From contig JAKCWW010000121.1 of NCBI GenBank assembly GCA_026260175.1, forward strand, positions 1 to 64,000: a stretch of 64,000 nt of DNA, in the 5' to 3' direction. Below are positions 46,046 through 57,660 of the stretch, piece by piece. This DNA comes from Reticulitermes lucifugus. Its lineage: Eukaryota > Arthropoda > Insecta > Blattodea > Rhinotermitidae. Within the stretch, counting starts at the first letter, position 1. Every line of letters begins with the position of its first letter. The notes below the pieces were generated by a model. The model was not told where the DNA came from. It saw only the letters and a list, made by a program, of their open reading frames with translations, and did no database searches. The position numbers were made by a program, and so were the translations under genes.

Positions 46046-47295
46046 AATCTCGTCTGTCATTCTCTCTATTCCTTCTCCTCAGCGTACTCAGTTTTATCCT
46101 TCCACAGTTTGTGTTTAATCTCTTCTCCTTCTTTGTGATAATCTTTCTTTTTGCCTTCTGTTATTTTAGATTGTAAATTGATAATGCCTAAGAGACTAGT
46201 AAATTTCTCTGGCGTCTTATTGGCTATCATGACTGGGGTCTTTTATGCTACTGTGAAACAGGCGAGTACCGTCTCCTTGCAGATTCGTGCCTGTTCACTA
46301 TTCATGATCATCTTGGAACTTTCATTCAGCGCTGTATAATTTTTGCATTTCAAACAGTGGTTGTAATATTCTGTTTATATATTCGCGTGTAATAATTGCA
46401 TATATCCTAAGCCATTGTTTTGCGCCCTAGTTGTGTCCCTGAAAAAGTTGTAACTAAAAAGGCGTTAATCAAAAATTGTATTTCCATAAGAAATAATGGA
46501 ATAGGTAGGGATTAGTGTAATAGAGCGCCGCCAGCCAAATGTGTTAAACGCAAATGAAAGGGCGTAAATTAGAAAGTGATGTATATTGGTAAGGGGCGTT
46601 AAAAAGCGTAAAAATGGCAACGTGTATAGACGTGTTTTTTACATTCATCAGTTTCTGTGTTTCCTTGTTATTATTTATTTCCTTCTGCCTTCTATCATTG
46701 TTTGTGTTGTCGTTTGCTTTGTTTTTATTCTTTGTTCTTTTCTTTGTATATCTTTTTTATTCTCTTGAAACGTTTCCTCGTTCTCGTAGAATTAAAATAA
46801 AAAGATACCTCACCCAGACACAGACTGCAACATTACATGCAGGGAAGGTTAACTGCTTATATCTTTCGCAGACTGCAGAGAATGGTAGATTTGGTGTAGG
46901 GGGACCAGAAGCTGTCCACGCCCACCTACTGACGTATATCTTACTTCCGTTTGTCACAGTATCGTATTGAGACGGGAGAGAGTGATTGAACTCGCAGGAA
47001 GTGGCCAACATTATTCTTTCTCGATGCCACAGAAGCTGCTTTTTCTCGTCCCTTCTATCTTCCCAAACCCCTTAACTCTTCTATGGTTCACGATTCTCGG
47101 CAGACACATCTCGATAGCCTCCTTCATCTCAAAATCGCCAAACCTCGAGGCCAATTTCAGACGCAGGCTAAAACAAAATATGTCAATTCTTGCGAGTAAT
47201 ATTAATTATCGCGTAGAGTACTTCGTGTAACACAAATAGAATAATTTTTATTTTTATTTATAATATATGAAAGTGATTGATTCGTTGCTTATTTA
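46046..47295. other. No gene recognised; pyrimidine-rich tract
   Basis: 46640-46770 is strongly T/C-rich and makes a Phe/Leu-rich artefact frame (MATCIDVFFTFISFCVSLLL...). The minus frame 46757-47011 (84 codons, MLATSCEFNHSLPSQYDTVT...) overlaps the non-biased half and is more protein-like, but no family is recognised. Confidence 0.3.
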
Positions 47296-47299
47296 TTAA

Positions 47300-47585
47300 C
47301 ACTTATAATTACGGGAACGTGACTTTGCAGTCAGGTCGGTGACAACCCTACTTCATATTCCGGAGGTCCCGGTTTCAAATCTTGGATCGATGACGGACTA
47401 TCCTGATTGAAAATCCTGGTGGTTTGCCAGGCAGATGCGGGAATATTATCTTAAATGAGGGCACTGTCGCTTTTCTCCACATTCTTTCTAATTCATTATC
47501 CATGAATTATTTTATCATTCGACGTTATGTAATATCAGCCACCGACAGCGTCGTTAAATCAATCAGTGATGAATAAATAATGTAA
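47300..47585 (+). repeat. SINE-E, near full length
   Basis: GCAGTCAGGTCGGTGACAAC (A-box region), GTCCCGGTTTCAAATCTTGG (B box), body CTATCCTGATTGAAAATCCT, and 3' tail ACCGACAGCGTCGTTAAATC followed by AT-rich sequence. Tail shared with 41.18 and 55.48 kb. Confidence 0.7.
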
Positions 47586-47769
47586 ATAAATAAGTGCAAC
47601 TCCAGAGTTACAACGCGTCGAATTATAACTGCAGGTAATCTTAAATAGAGGATAGATGGGAATTAAAAAAAAAAAGTTACTGGGCTTTCTTATAGTACTA
47701 ACAGGGAGAGAGAGAGAGAGAGAAACACGATAAATGCTGGAGCAGCCAGTAATGGAGACAAAACCCGAT
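47586..47769. repeat. A tract and (GA)n microsatellite
   Basis: A11-type run at about 47666 and GAGAGAGAGAGAGAGA at 47706-47723. Confidence 0.8.
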
Positions 47770-48090
47770 ACGACGATTCTTTAGGATTCATTTTAATACT
47801 GTCCTCACATTCTCACGGTCTCCCATTTGGTCTCTTTTCGTCAGGTTTTCCAACTAAAATGTGTGCATCGTCGTGCTAATATTTGTTGACCTGTACAATT
47901 TATGAAGTCCCTCATTATACAGCTCTCTCCGTGCGGTTTCCACTCTCTCTTTCTTAGGTCCAAGTGATCTCAGCATGTAGTTTTCGGACAAACTCAGTAT
48001 TTTTTCTTCCAGTCTTTTGAAAGACCAAATTTTTCATCTCTGAACTACATCGGGTCAGAATTTTGGTAAGCTGTACTATTTACAGGATTT
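47770..48090 (-). pseudogene. LINE-2-like remnant, antisense
   Basis: Minus-strand translation gives NAHILVGKPDEKRPNGRP, ECEDSIKMNP, matching the [27 protein letters not shown] block, with LGPKKE-type residues upstream. It is more diverged than the other copies and includes stops. Confidence 0.5.
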
Positions 48091-49260
48091 GGCTATGTAA
48101 ATATTTGCCTTCTACAAATTTTGGAGGAATCTGTAACAAACTGTTTTATATAGGCTAATAACAAATGTATAAAACAGTTAGGTCCAATACAGCAAACGGA
48201 TTTGGAAATATCTTGTCCTAATACAACCCGTCTTAGAGACAAACTGCCATTAATATGTTTTGATGGGGCATCTACACAGACGAATTGACTCAAAACTTTA
48301 TTAACTGATAAAACTGTTTACTAGTTTCCTCGTTTATAACTGGAATCCTGGAACTGTGTTACGCTCTTCCTGTAGTTGTTCTTTATTTTGAAAGAGTTGA
48401 AGGTTCATTTCATACTACCTTATGTCGCGAGAATTTCATTGGTTTTATCTACATGGTTGGACATACGTGAACATCAGGAGGATAATGGAATTTCGACAAG
48501 CCATGTACGAACCGATTTCAGTTATGACTGTTATAACATAATGTCACGTTGGAAGCGCTTGACATTTTAGCAAGGGAGCAAGGTTCAGGTTCGTAAATTA
48601 CATGTGTGATTGATGTGCTGTCTTTGAAAAATTTATCTCTCAGAGGATGGACATAGAAGTGATTACTGAAATGTCTATTTTTTATAGTTAACGTGGTAGG
48701 ACTTACGGCCCTTTAATATTTTACAAAATTTATGGTAAGAATAAGTTCATAAATGTCTATGTTTGTATTATTCTGGAATAAAGATCGAGACATAAAAAAG
48801 TTTCGAAATGTGTTTGCTGTCACATTAAATGTTGAAACGAATTATAATAATAAGGTATATTTCCATTGTAAAGTAGAACATATCTTTAACTTTGTAAGTA
48901 CTATACAGTGAACATTCATGCAATTTATACACTCGAATAGCAATAAAACCATTACTTGTCCATCAAACACAGCGGTATGACAGACCTAAAAGTTGCTCCC
49001 GCATATTATAAAAGAATTTAAAACATTTTAATACTTCTGTTCACAATTCTTCCGAGACTATTTTCCTAACAAATGAAGGCAAGAAATATCTAAAAAATGA
49101 CGAAACTTCTGTAGTGATAATGACATGTTTAGTTAGGAAGCTGCATTCACTTACGATACACAAATTATGTCACTTAATTTTTAAAAAAATTCATTTTACG
49201 TTGTATTCACCGTGCATCGTTATATAACTGATTATCATTCACCAACAAATGCACAAAGAT
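48091..49260. other. No gene recognised
   Basis: Very AT-rich unique sequence up to the gap. Confidence 0.4.
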
Positions 49261-50124
49261 NNNNNNNNNNNNNNNNNNNNNNNNNNNNNNNNNNNNNNNN
49301 NNNNNNNNNNNNNNNNNNNNNNNNNNNNNNNNNNNNNNNNNNNNNNNNNNNNNNNNNNNNNNNNNNNNNNNNNNNNNNNNNNNNNNNNNNNNNNNNNNNN
49401 NNNNNNNNNNNNNNNNNNNNNNNNNNNNNNNNNNNNNNNNNNNNNNNNNNNNNNNNNNNNNNNNNNNNNNNNNNNNNNNNNNNNNNNNNNNNNNNNNNNN
49501 NNNNNNNNNNNNNNNNNNNNNNNNNNNNNNNNNNNNNNNNNNNNNNNNNNNNNNNNNNNNNNNNNNNNNNNNNNNNNNNNNNNNNNNNNNNNNNNNNNNN
49601 NNNNNNNNNNNNNNNNNNNNNNNNNNNNNNNNNNNNNNNNNNNNNNNNNNNNNNNNNNNNNNNNNNNNNNNNNNNNNNNNNNNNNNNNNNNNNNNNNNNN
49701 NNNNNNNNNNNNNNNNNNNNNNNNNNNNNNNNNNNNNNNNNNNNNNNNNNNNNNNNNNNNNNNNNNNNNNNNNNNNNNNNNNNNNNNNNNNNNNNNNNNN
49801 NNNNNNNNNNNNNNNNNNNNNNNNNNNNNNNNNNNNNNNNNNNNNNNNNNNNNNNNNNNNNNNNNNNNNNNNNNNNNNNNNNNNNNNNNNNNNNNNNNNN
49901 NNNNNNNNNNNNNNNNNNNNNNNNNNNNNNNNNNNNNNNNNNNNNNNNNNNNNNNNNNNNNNNNNNNNNNNNNNNNNNNNNNNNNNNNNNNNNNNNNNNN
50001 NNNNNNNNNNNNNNNNNNNNNNNNNNNNNNNNNNNNNNNNNNNNNNNNNNNNNNNNNNNNNNNNNNNNNNNNNNNNNNNNNNNNNNNNNNNNNNNNNNNN
50101 NNNNNNNNNNNNNNNNNNNNNNNN
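49261..50124. other. Assembly gap, 864 N
   Basis: Single run of N. Its right end cuts into a SINE-A, so at least about 210 bp of the gap should be the front of that SINE. Confidence 0.99.
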
Positions 50125-50220
50125 ATGTGCCGATTGTCTAGAAATCTGGGAGCCTCAACCTCCTGGTACCCTAAGGGCCTGTCCAGGGCTGTAATGGGAT
50201 TGCTTTACCTTTACTTTTAC
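50125..50220 (+). repeat. SINE-A 3' end (front lost in gap)
   Basis: Starts at ATGTGCCGATTGTCTAGAAA, which corresponds to position 5715 in the complete SINE-A, and continues collinearly to TTGCTTTACCTTTACTTTTAC. Confidence 0.92.
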
Positions 50221-51226
50221 GTAAGCTACAATCTCAGTTGTGCAGGCGGTGTGCTGTGACTGAGTCACTGCAGCTGTCTGTACGTTAGTAATTTTCCAGG
50301 AGATATGCTTAAAAGACACACTTAAACTATAGTTTTCTGTTTTTTAACTTTTCTGGGTTTCAGTGATTTTTCTGGAGTTTCAAAATACACGTTTTCCTTA
50401 TTTAAATTCGTAGCACATTTTCTTACGCAAATTGCAATTTCATATTTGTGTTAATTTAATAAGTAGGAAGCTAGACTGTTGTCATGGTAACAAATATTGA
50501 TGAATATAATTTTGTGGGACTTTTAAAACCGAATGTTTTTATGCCTATTCTCTGTTAATTTTTAAGACTATTTTATGGATGTTTCACATCTGACAGATTT
50601 GACAGTTTATAAACTATTTATATGGAGCCTACGTAGTATTTTCCATATGTCAAAACGATTCACATTTTGTTAAAAATATTTATCGACTCACACTCTTCAT
50701 TGGTAGGACATTCAGTTCTCTTCTGTTGGTGTTCGCAGAGATTGCCTAATTTTTGCCGCTTAGCATACAGTGCATAAACTTGTAATCTGTAAAGTATACG
50801 TACAAAATACGTATGATGTATGAATATGAAAAATAAGTACATTACAAAACTGAGCTCGTCGGTCTGCCAACTTGTGGCTTCACATTTTTTTGGAGAATCC
50901 GTGTTCTGTTTTGTATGATTTATGATGGATAATCTCATTGTAATCCCCACGTGAGATCCAATCATAATCCTGCATGTTCATGTTGTGATAATTTGCAGGA
51001 CCGCGAGAGCAATTATTGATTCTGTTGTATTTGTTAGTCATGGAGTAACTAACTTTACCATGTTGATATGCAAGCGTCAGAAACACATTGCAGTAGTTAC
51101 TGTACCAGCACGGGAGTTGAGGTTTAGGTTCTGGAGGTTAAGGGATCAAATGACAACATGTTTGCCACGAGGTAGGCCATGATTATACAGGGCAAAACTG
51201 TGAAGTAATGCCGAAAACAATGTAAC
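50221..51226. other. No gene recognised
   Basis: Unique sequence. Minus-strand 101-codon frame (50660-50965) has no recognised domain. Confidence 0.4.
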
Positions 51227-51497
51227 AAGAAGGGATAAATGAACAAAAGGAAAAGTAAATGAGGAAGGAAATTAAAGAAATGGGCAGGAATTTAGGAAGA
51301 AGCAAGAATCGGACGTCAAGAACGAAGAAGGGGGTGAAGAGAACGAATAAATTCTAGTAAAACGAATGGACAGACCTACGAGTACATGAAGTACTAACAA
51401 TGCGAGGAATTAAAATAAAATAGCAGGAATGGAAGGAAAGAGAAGAAATAAACAGACGAAATATACGTAGATGGATGAAGAAGGAAAGAAATTTACA
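51227..51497 (+). other. Purine-rich strand-asymmetric tract
   Basis: About 270 bp in which the + strand is overwhelmingly A and G (for example GGAAAGAGAAGAAATAAACA). No frame longer than 60 codons. It is not a simple repeat; origin unknown. Confidence 0.7.
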
Positions 51498-51734
51498 TGT
51501 TTTATCGAGGATATATTCTTGTACAACATTTTAAAGACCCTAAAGTAAGAGACACTAATGTCGCACTTACAAGTTCGCGCGTCCACCATGTTGATATTAC
51601 TAATTGTAGGAATTTAAAAAGTACCGTGCTGTGGTGACCACGAATAGCTTGACTTTCGAACCAAGTTTCGTAAAAGTAATGGAAATGCTCCAAGTATTAC
51701 AGATGGTAAACATAACATAATATGGAAGTGCATA

Positions 51735-51822
51735 CGCCTAGTACTCGTACATACGTATATACACACATGCATGCATGCATACGTACATACAGACAGACAG
51801 ACACACACACACACACAGCATG
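51735..51822. repeat. Compound microsatellite (GTAC/CATG/ACAG/AC)
   Basis: CATGCATGCATGCATACGTA, then ACAGACAGACAGACACACAC. It ends ACACACAGCATGGTGAT, a word also present at about 8748. Confidence 0.85.
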
Positions 51823-51829
51823 GTGATTT

Positions 51830-54800
51830 CATAAGCCCACATTCTGTTAAGTAAGGAAAGTAGCCTGAAGAGACAGTAAATACTCTCCTTAGGCGGCTGT
51901 GCTAAGGTTTTCAGCCATATTTCTCCCTTGGGAGTCTGTTGAGTTCACAGACCGGTTGTAATGCAGAATGCAGCGCAGTAAACGTCCTGCTTCCGCACAC
52001 AGGTACACGTTGGAGCACGGGTTGCGGTCAAGAAGAGGAACTACTTCCTAATTTATCTTTGTTACACACTGCACGCAATTTCAGAGCCAGAGATATCAGT
52101 TTTAAGGCTGACCAGCAATTACAGTAAACACCTTATAAACAGAAACAGGGAAAGGTGCCTACCTGGTGTGTGACAATTGTGTTTACCATGTATCTATATG
52201 TGGTAAATAAAGTGAACTTATAATGTGGAGGGTGTCTGTCCGACTGTGTGGTTTATCTCTGAAATAAATGTGCTGATTTTGTTGAAGGTTGAACGTCAGA
52301 TAAGCGCTAAATGCGCATCTGTGGGAACATTTTCGTTCAGAATTATTTAGGTGCATGTGAAACCGGACTTTACTTTACGCTTGAATTGAGATTTTATTAT
52401 TTTTTGTAAACGATAGATAATTGTAGGTAAATTACCAAATTACATAAAGTAGAGACCCCACTGAAATCTACGTAGGTCGATCAGAATGCAAGTTTATATG
52501 GCGTATAGTGTCGTAAGTAAAGAACCGTCTAACATCTTGCACGCAGCCCTGATCTGGCGCCAAGCGATTATCATCTGTTCGCATTGCGGAAGAAAAATGT
52601 GGGCGGCTAGAAATTTAAATTTCATCGCGAGGTGGAAATGGTTGTGACACGATGGCTGACAACAGAGAATAGGTACTTGTATCTACAGGGAATACAGAGG
52701 CTCGTCTCACGGTGTGATAGGTGCATCAAATGGCGGGGACTGTTTGGTGAAGTAGTTGGATAGCAGTACAGTTAAATGTGAACTGCTCTTGTTAGAGTGG
52801 AAAATGCAGAACCAAAAATATATGCATGGCAAATTTATTTTCTGACCGACTTTCATGTAGCTTCAGTATAAGATTTTATTGAAAAGCTATCAAAGTTGAG
52901 AGCTGGGTACAACTGATAAGAGAATTGCTTTCTTCTCACTGATATGGTAACGTTAAGCTCACGTTCGTTATGGTTAAACAGAATCAGGTTTATCACGATT
53001 CGATTGAAAGAGCTCAATATTTTGTAACGTCCTGTACACAACCGTTCTGGAATCAAAATAATGACATGCTGGATTACCAGTTCGCTCTCTCCTCCAATCA
53101 GGACTACTGACTCCAACGGGAATGGTAATTTAGTTGCGTTTTTTGTCTCTCTCAATGCAGGATGTAGGTTTAATCTCGGATTCCACTGCTGTAACCCTTA
53201 CAGTGGCGAATTACACACTGGCGGTAACAGAAACCGTGGCGAAAAGGGATAACAAATGGCCTAGGAAGTTTAAGATGTTGTTGCACGATGTAAGGAAGTG
53301 TTTCTACAAGGCGTCACGTCGATTTTGCGACTTTGAAGACAACGTCGAATTAAATAATAAGATAATAATAGTAATAACAGTAATAATAATGTAGTTTAAT
53401 AAATCAATAATATTTTCAGGCCCATATTAAGTATGCCTATACACCATAAGGTGAGAGTTTCAAAGTTTACTGGGACCGAACATTGATAATTAACAAAGAA
53501 ATACAGCACAGGTGTCTGATATTACATTAGCTGACCACAAGAAAAGTTTACTTACATAATTAATGTAATGTCCCTACTGAACCAGAATACTGAAAGATCT
53601 ACAAAAATGGGCAATCTAATAATACTTCAGGGAATTTCCTGACTGGCTGAAAGACTATTTCTTAGAAAGCATTCCGTTTTATGGAGTTAATTAAATCTGA
53701 AGGAAAGGGATTATTTGATAAAACTGGGCTTAGATGGAAATATCTTCTAACAAGCTCGATACATAATTCTTTTTCAGCAGTTAAACGTCGCTCAGTTAAG
53801 TTACTTTAGTAATAATATTTGCTGAACAGTAAACATCATGGCATTCCTTTAAGTGTTAAAGTTTGACGGGAACTAAAAACGATATCTTCCAGGTCTGCCA
53901 GCCGCATCAAGACGGAACGTAAGATCAACTTATTTCCTGATGAAAGAGATAGATCAAACTTCCAGAATGAAGAATTTATGTTTGAAATTGGCTTAAGAGG
54001 ATGTAAATTATTTATTACGCAGCTTTACCCATCCTCCGGTTCCTTCCTCCATCTAAATATCAGTTCCAAATATTCGCCTAACATCCTGTTTCACGACGCT
54101 TATAATCTGGGTTCTGCCATCTATGAAAACATTATAACGCTGAATGAGTCCTTTGCGAAGTTGCCTCTCTTAACGACAACAAAACTGTAAATAAATTTTT
54201 CTCTGTTACGTTAGTTATGAATTAATTTCGCATATAAAAGTCCTTGTAGAATTTACAAGTTATGTGTATTAAAAATTCGAATTTTTTAAACATCTTTTTC
54301 AATATCGCCGAGATAACAGCCATTATTTCAAACATAAAATCATTTAAATACATCACAGTGTTGTACTTTAATAGTCATATAGTTTCAATGAAAATAAATA
54401 AGAGTTTTAGTGGTAACAAGCTAATAAGTTGGAATCTGCTGTTATTTATTCAGTGTTTTTATATCGCTCAGGAGACTGTCTGTGTTTTGAATATTTAACA
54501 GTTCGACCCATTCGGGGACATAAAAAGTTAAGTGTATTTAAAATTCATAAAGCAGACGACATTATTCGTACCTAATACTGAAGACGTGCCGAGCTTTATA
54601 TTAAGGAGATAATGGCGTAAATCGGAGTGCTGCGCTTTCTCGTTGCCGCTTCCGAAGAAATTTGCCGTCTCCGCTAAGAAAGGTCGCGTACTGCGCTGAA
54701 CTTGTATCGCTTTTCCGCAACGTTACGTGCAAAAGTAGGATTCTGGTATATATGTACGAAATTATGGTTTTGTTTATCTGTTAAACATAAATATCTGTGC

Positions 54801-54960
54801 AGTGGTGTGCTCCGACTTTCAAACGGTGTACTCCAAAGACTCCACACCCAAAGGCACTATTTACGATTTTCCTTAAATGCTGGGTCTTGTTCATCTGTTG
54901 ACTAACGAAATAATTCCATGGAACATATACCTTATTGAGCAGCAAATACTTTCTAATCTA
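51830..54960. other. No gene recognised
   Basis: Unique sequence, including CpG-richer patches at 52545-52760 (with AAATGGCGGGGAC) and 54590-54720 that could be promoter-like. Frames up to 100 codons (minus, 52853-53155) are not recognised. Confidence 0.35.
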
Positions 54961-54964
54961 GTCA

Positions 54965-55260
54965 GGAAATGACCCCCCTGTATGGAACCCGCAGGTTTAT
55001 TACTGTGTTCACAAAAGCCCGCCACCTGTCCCTATTCGGAGCCAAATGATCCAGTCCACACCCTTCATCCCCACCTTTTTAAGATTCATTTTAATATTAT
55101 CCTGCCATGTAGGCCTACTCCTAGCTCTTGCAAGTGGTCCCTTTCCTTCACGTTTCTCCACCAAAATCCTGTGTGCATTTCTCTTCTCTATACGTACCAC
55201 GTCTCGCCCTCCTCATGAACCTTGGTTTGCTCACCCCAATATTTGGTGAGGGGTACAGAT
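54965..55260 (-). pseudogene. LINE-2 3' end remnant, antisense
   Basis: The minus strand reads NAHRILVEKREGKGPLARAR, then WQDNIKMNLKKVGMKGVDWI and LRIGTGGG, collinear with the LINE-2 C-terminus ([29 protein letters not shown]). The frame is open for over 60 codons, making this the best preserved C-terminal copy. TAGGCCTA lies inside (55110-55117). Confidence 0.75.
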
Positions 55261-55387
55261 CTTTACATTCGTTTGTTTATTTTGGATATAGATGTATCGT
55301 TACAAAGCTGATAAACTGAGCAGACTTATATTCGGCATTGATCATTACTCCTTGTTTCTCGCAAAAATACTTTGTTCTTCTCCGAGT

Positions 55388-55505
55388 ACTTCGGTTTTCC
55401 CCCGTCAGTACCATCACACCACTGCTCCATGTTCATTCATTCATCTTATCACCGACGCTGTACAATCATAGCAATTGGTAGCGTCGTTAAATGACGCACT
55501 GGCAA
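55388..55505 (+). repeat. SINE-B/E 3' half
   Basis: GAGTACTTCGGTTTTCCCCC, TCAGTACCATCACACCACTG, and the tail TGGTAGCGTCGTTAAATGAC. The tRNA-like head is absent. Confidence 0.7.
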
Positions 55506-55536
55506 AACTACATATGCAGAGCTGCTGAGCTGTGTA

Positions 55537-55760
55537 AGTAAAGGTAAAGGTAAAGCTGTCCCTGCGCACGCACGAAAACATATGAAGAACTGGAAGTATA
55601 GCTCCAATCGTTTTGAACCTCGGCCTGTCTACTTTCAACGAAATAGCCTTTGGCGCCCATTGAATAGGAGGCAGAATGGACTCGAGAGACATGTACCGGC
55701 AACCGAATCTTTATTCGCCAATCTTCCAGGCCCGTGGCCTAGTCGCTTTTTTCGTACTGA
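55537..55760 (-). repeat. SINE-C, antisense, degenerate
   Basis: Begins with the tail complement TAAAGGTAAAGGTAAAGC, continues AAGTATAGCTCCAATCG, CGCCCATTGAATAGGAGG and AACCGAATCTTTATTCGC, in the order of SINE-C antisense copies at 60.1 and 62.9 kb. Confidence 0.55.
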
Positions 55761-55822
55761 CTGAGTTGAGGCGCCGTAAGAAAATACTTTACTTTGTTGG
55801 TCATCAGTATGGAACTCGCTTC

Positions 55823-56192
55823 ATGTCACCCATCTGGCGCCTAGAATTTTGAGGTGGCTCCTAGATTCCTGGAAAACCTGTGCACCCCTGGTTATGAGAA
55901 TCTGAATTGGATTGAGCTTGCTTACTATATACTCATAATTTAATATTAACGTTTATCTTAGTGAAGAGTTTCTTGGTCAGTGAATTGTTCTCAGCTGACT
56001 TCAGCTGGCGTCTTTTAATGAGTGTGATGAGCGTTGTGCAGTCATAACAATAAGAACAGCTGTTAATCGAAATCAGATCCCGGGCGCCAGGTCCCCGTGG
56101 AGACTAAATTTTATACGTTGCCTCGTGTCACCCTTCTGGTGACTAGAATGTTGAGGTGACTCTTAGATTTTTGGAAAATTTGTTCACCCGTG
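55823..56192 (+). repeat. Direct repeat pair, 68 bp, 55/68 identical
   Basis: Copies at 55823-55890 and 56125-56192, gap-free alignment, 302 bp apart. Shared words: TGTCACCC, CTAGAAT, TTGAGGTG, TGGAAAA. The right flank CACCC(C/G)TG is shared. Probably two ends or two copies of one unclassified dispersed repeat. Confidence 0.8.
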
Positions 56193-57390
56193 CTGTAAAT
56201 GAAGTCTGTACTTTGTTCATGATGCCAGTGCAGTAAACTTACACACAGACTGTGCAGGTAGGAATAAAATGCTGGCCCTGTTACCCAAATGGACATTCCC
56301 TTAAACGTGGTTCAAGAGTTGAATTTGTGTTTGTTACCGTACAACAGGCGGAAGCCAGGAATTCAGTACACTAATTCACAGTGCGCAAGGTTACACAACT
56401 AACGTAGTATTAGTACCATTAGTGTGGTGATTAGTTACTAATTCTGGTACGTGGCCTTCGTGAGTGTGCGTTGCATTAATTACGTCGTGTTAATTGTGAA
56501 CTTCCTTCTTCACATTTCACACTCGATTTATCGGCAATCGTACCTACTCTAATGAGCACTGAAAAGAACGTGTAGTGAATTGTATAGATCTGTCAGATTT
56601 ACGTAGACATATGTGACTATCGACAGGGTATCTGTTTTCCGACCTGTTCATGTGTTCTTATGAACCCAGATGGGAGAAATGCTTTCTAGGAAGGTAATGG
56701 AATAAAATTCCATTAATTTGTAGGTAAGCCTGTGTGAAAAAGGGGCTTTAAGCAAGTCGCTAATTGATATTAAGAGCGACTTAAGCGGCATTAGCTAAAA
56801 CGTTTTCTCCCTTTCTGTATTTCTCTCTTTCCATTTCTTGCACTCTTCTCTTCTCTTCTCTTTCAACAACATCGCCCTAACCTCTGAAAATAAATCGGCT
56901 TTAATTTAACCCACGGAACTAAGTCAACATCAAAGCACTGAAGTAGAAAGATAAAGATATTCCATTCAGCATATTTACTCGGAAAGTATTTTTATCTAGA
57001 CAGCCAGAGTGGTTTGTGGTTAATTTTACAAACCTGTTAGTATCTGTGAACTGCGTTCAATGGTTGAATCATTGATGAATGCGAATTGGAAACGTGGTGG
57101 GTTATTTAGCGAGTTTGAGAGTATCGGAAATTGTACATAAGTGGCATCGAATGATAGGGTGATTGATGAAGAGGAAGAGATTTAGAAGGAAGCGTTCATA
57201 GTTTAATCGAGATACTGCCTCGGCGTGGGCGTGGAGGGACTGAATGGAAACAGGATCAGTGTCGGTCCGGATAACGGGTGTTTCAGCTAAGATCTTAAAC
57301 AGGCACCGCACGAATTCAAGCGTAGAGCTACATCATAGTGCTTGATCGGAAGCCTAAAATGATAACAGGTATGCACATAAATTTTTTGGA
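56193..57390. other. No gene recognised
   Basis: Unique sequence with a TTCTCTTCTCTTCTC tract near 56845. Confidence 0.4.
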
Positions 57391-57394
57391 AGCA

Positions 57395-57660
57395 TTCGTC
57401 TGGCGCAGTTGGTTGAGGCACTGCGCTACAACCCGGAAAGTTGCGGCTTCGATTCACGATGGAGTCATTGGAATTTTTCATTGACTTAATCCTTCCGGCC
57501 GCACTATGACCCTGTAATAGAAATGAGTACCAGGGGTATCTCCTGGGGGTAAAGGCGACCGGTGCCTAGGGCTGACAACCTTGCCACATTCATGTGCCGT
57601 TTGTCTAGGAATTCTGGGAGTCTCAAAGTTTCCAGGCCTGTAATGGGGTAGCTTTTACAG
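57395..57660 (+). repeat. SINE-A, near full length
   Basis: Head CTGGCGCAGTTGGTTGAGGC (A box), GCTTCGATTCACGATGG (decayed B box), body GAGTACCAGGGGTATCTCCT, GGGGGTAAAGGCGACCGGTG, 3' end GTAGCTTTTACAG. Compared with the 5.5-kb copy it has small internal deletions. Confidence 0.88.

Noticed and set aside
49212-50259. Apparent 309- and 336-codon frames
   Set aside because: They consist of gap Ns.
8744-51835. Shared word ACACACAGCATGGTGAT at 8.75 and 51.82 kb
   Set aside because: Only 16-17 bases next to CA-rich tracts; surrounding sequence does not align.
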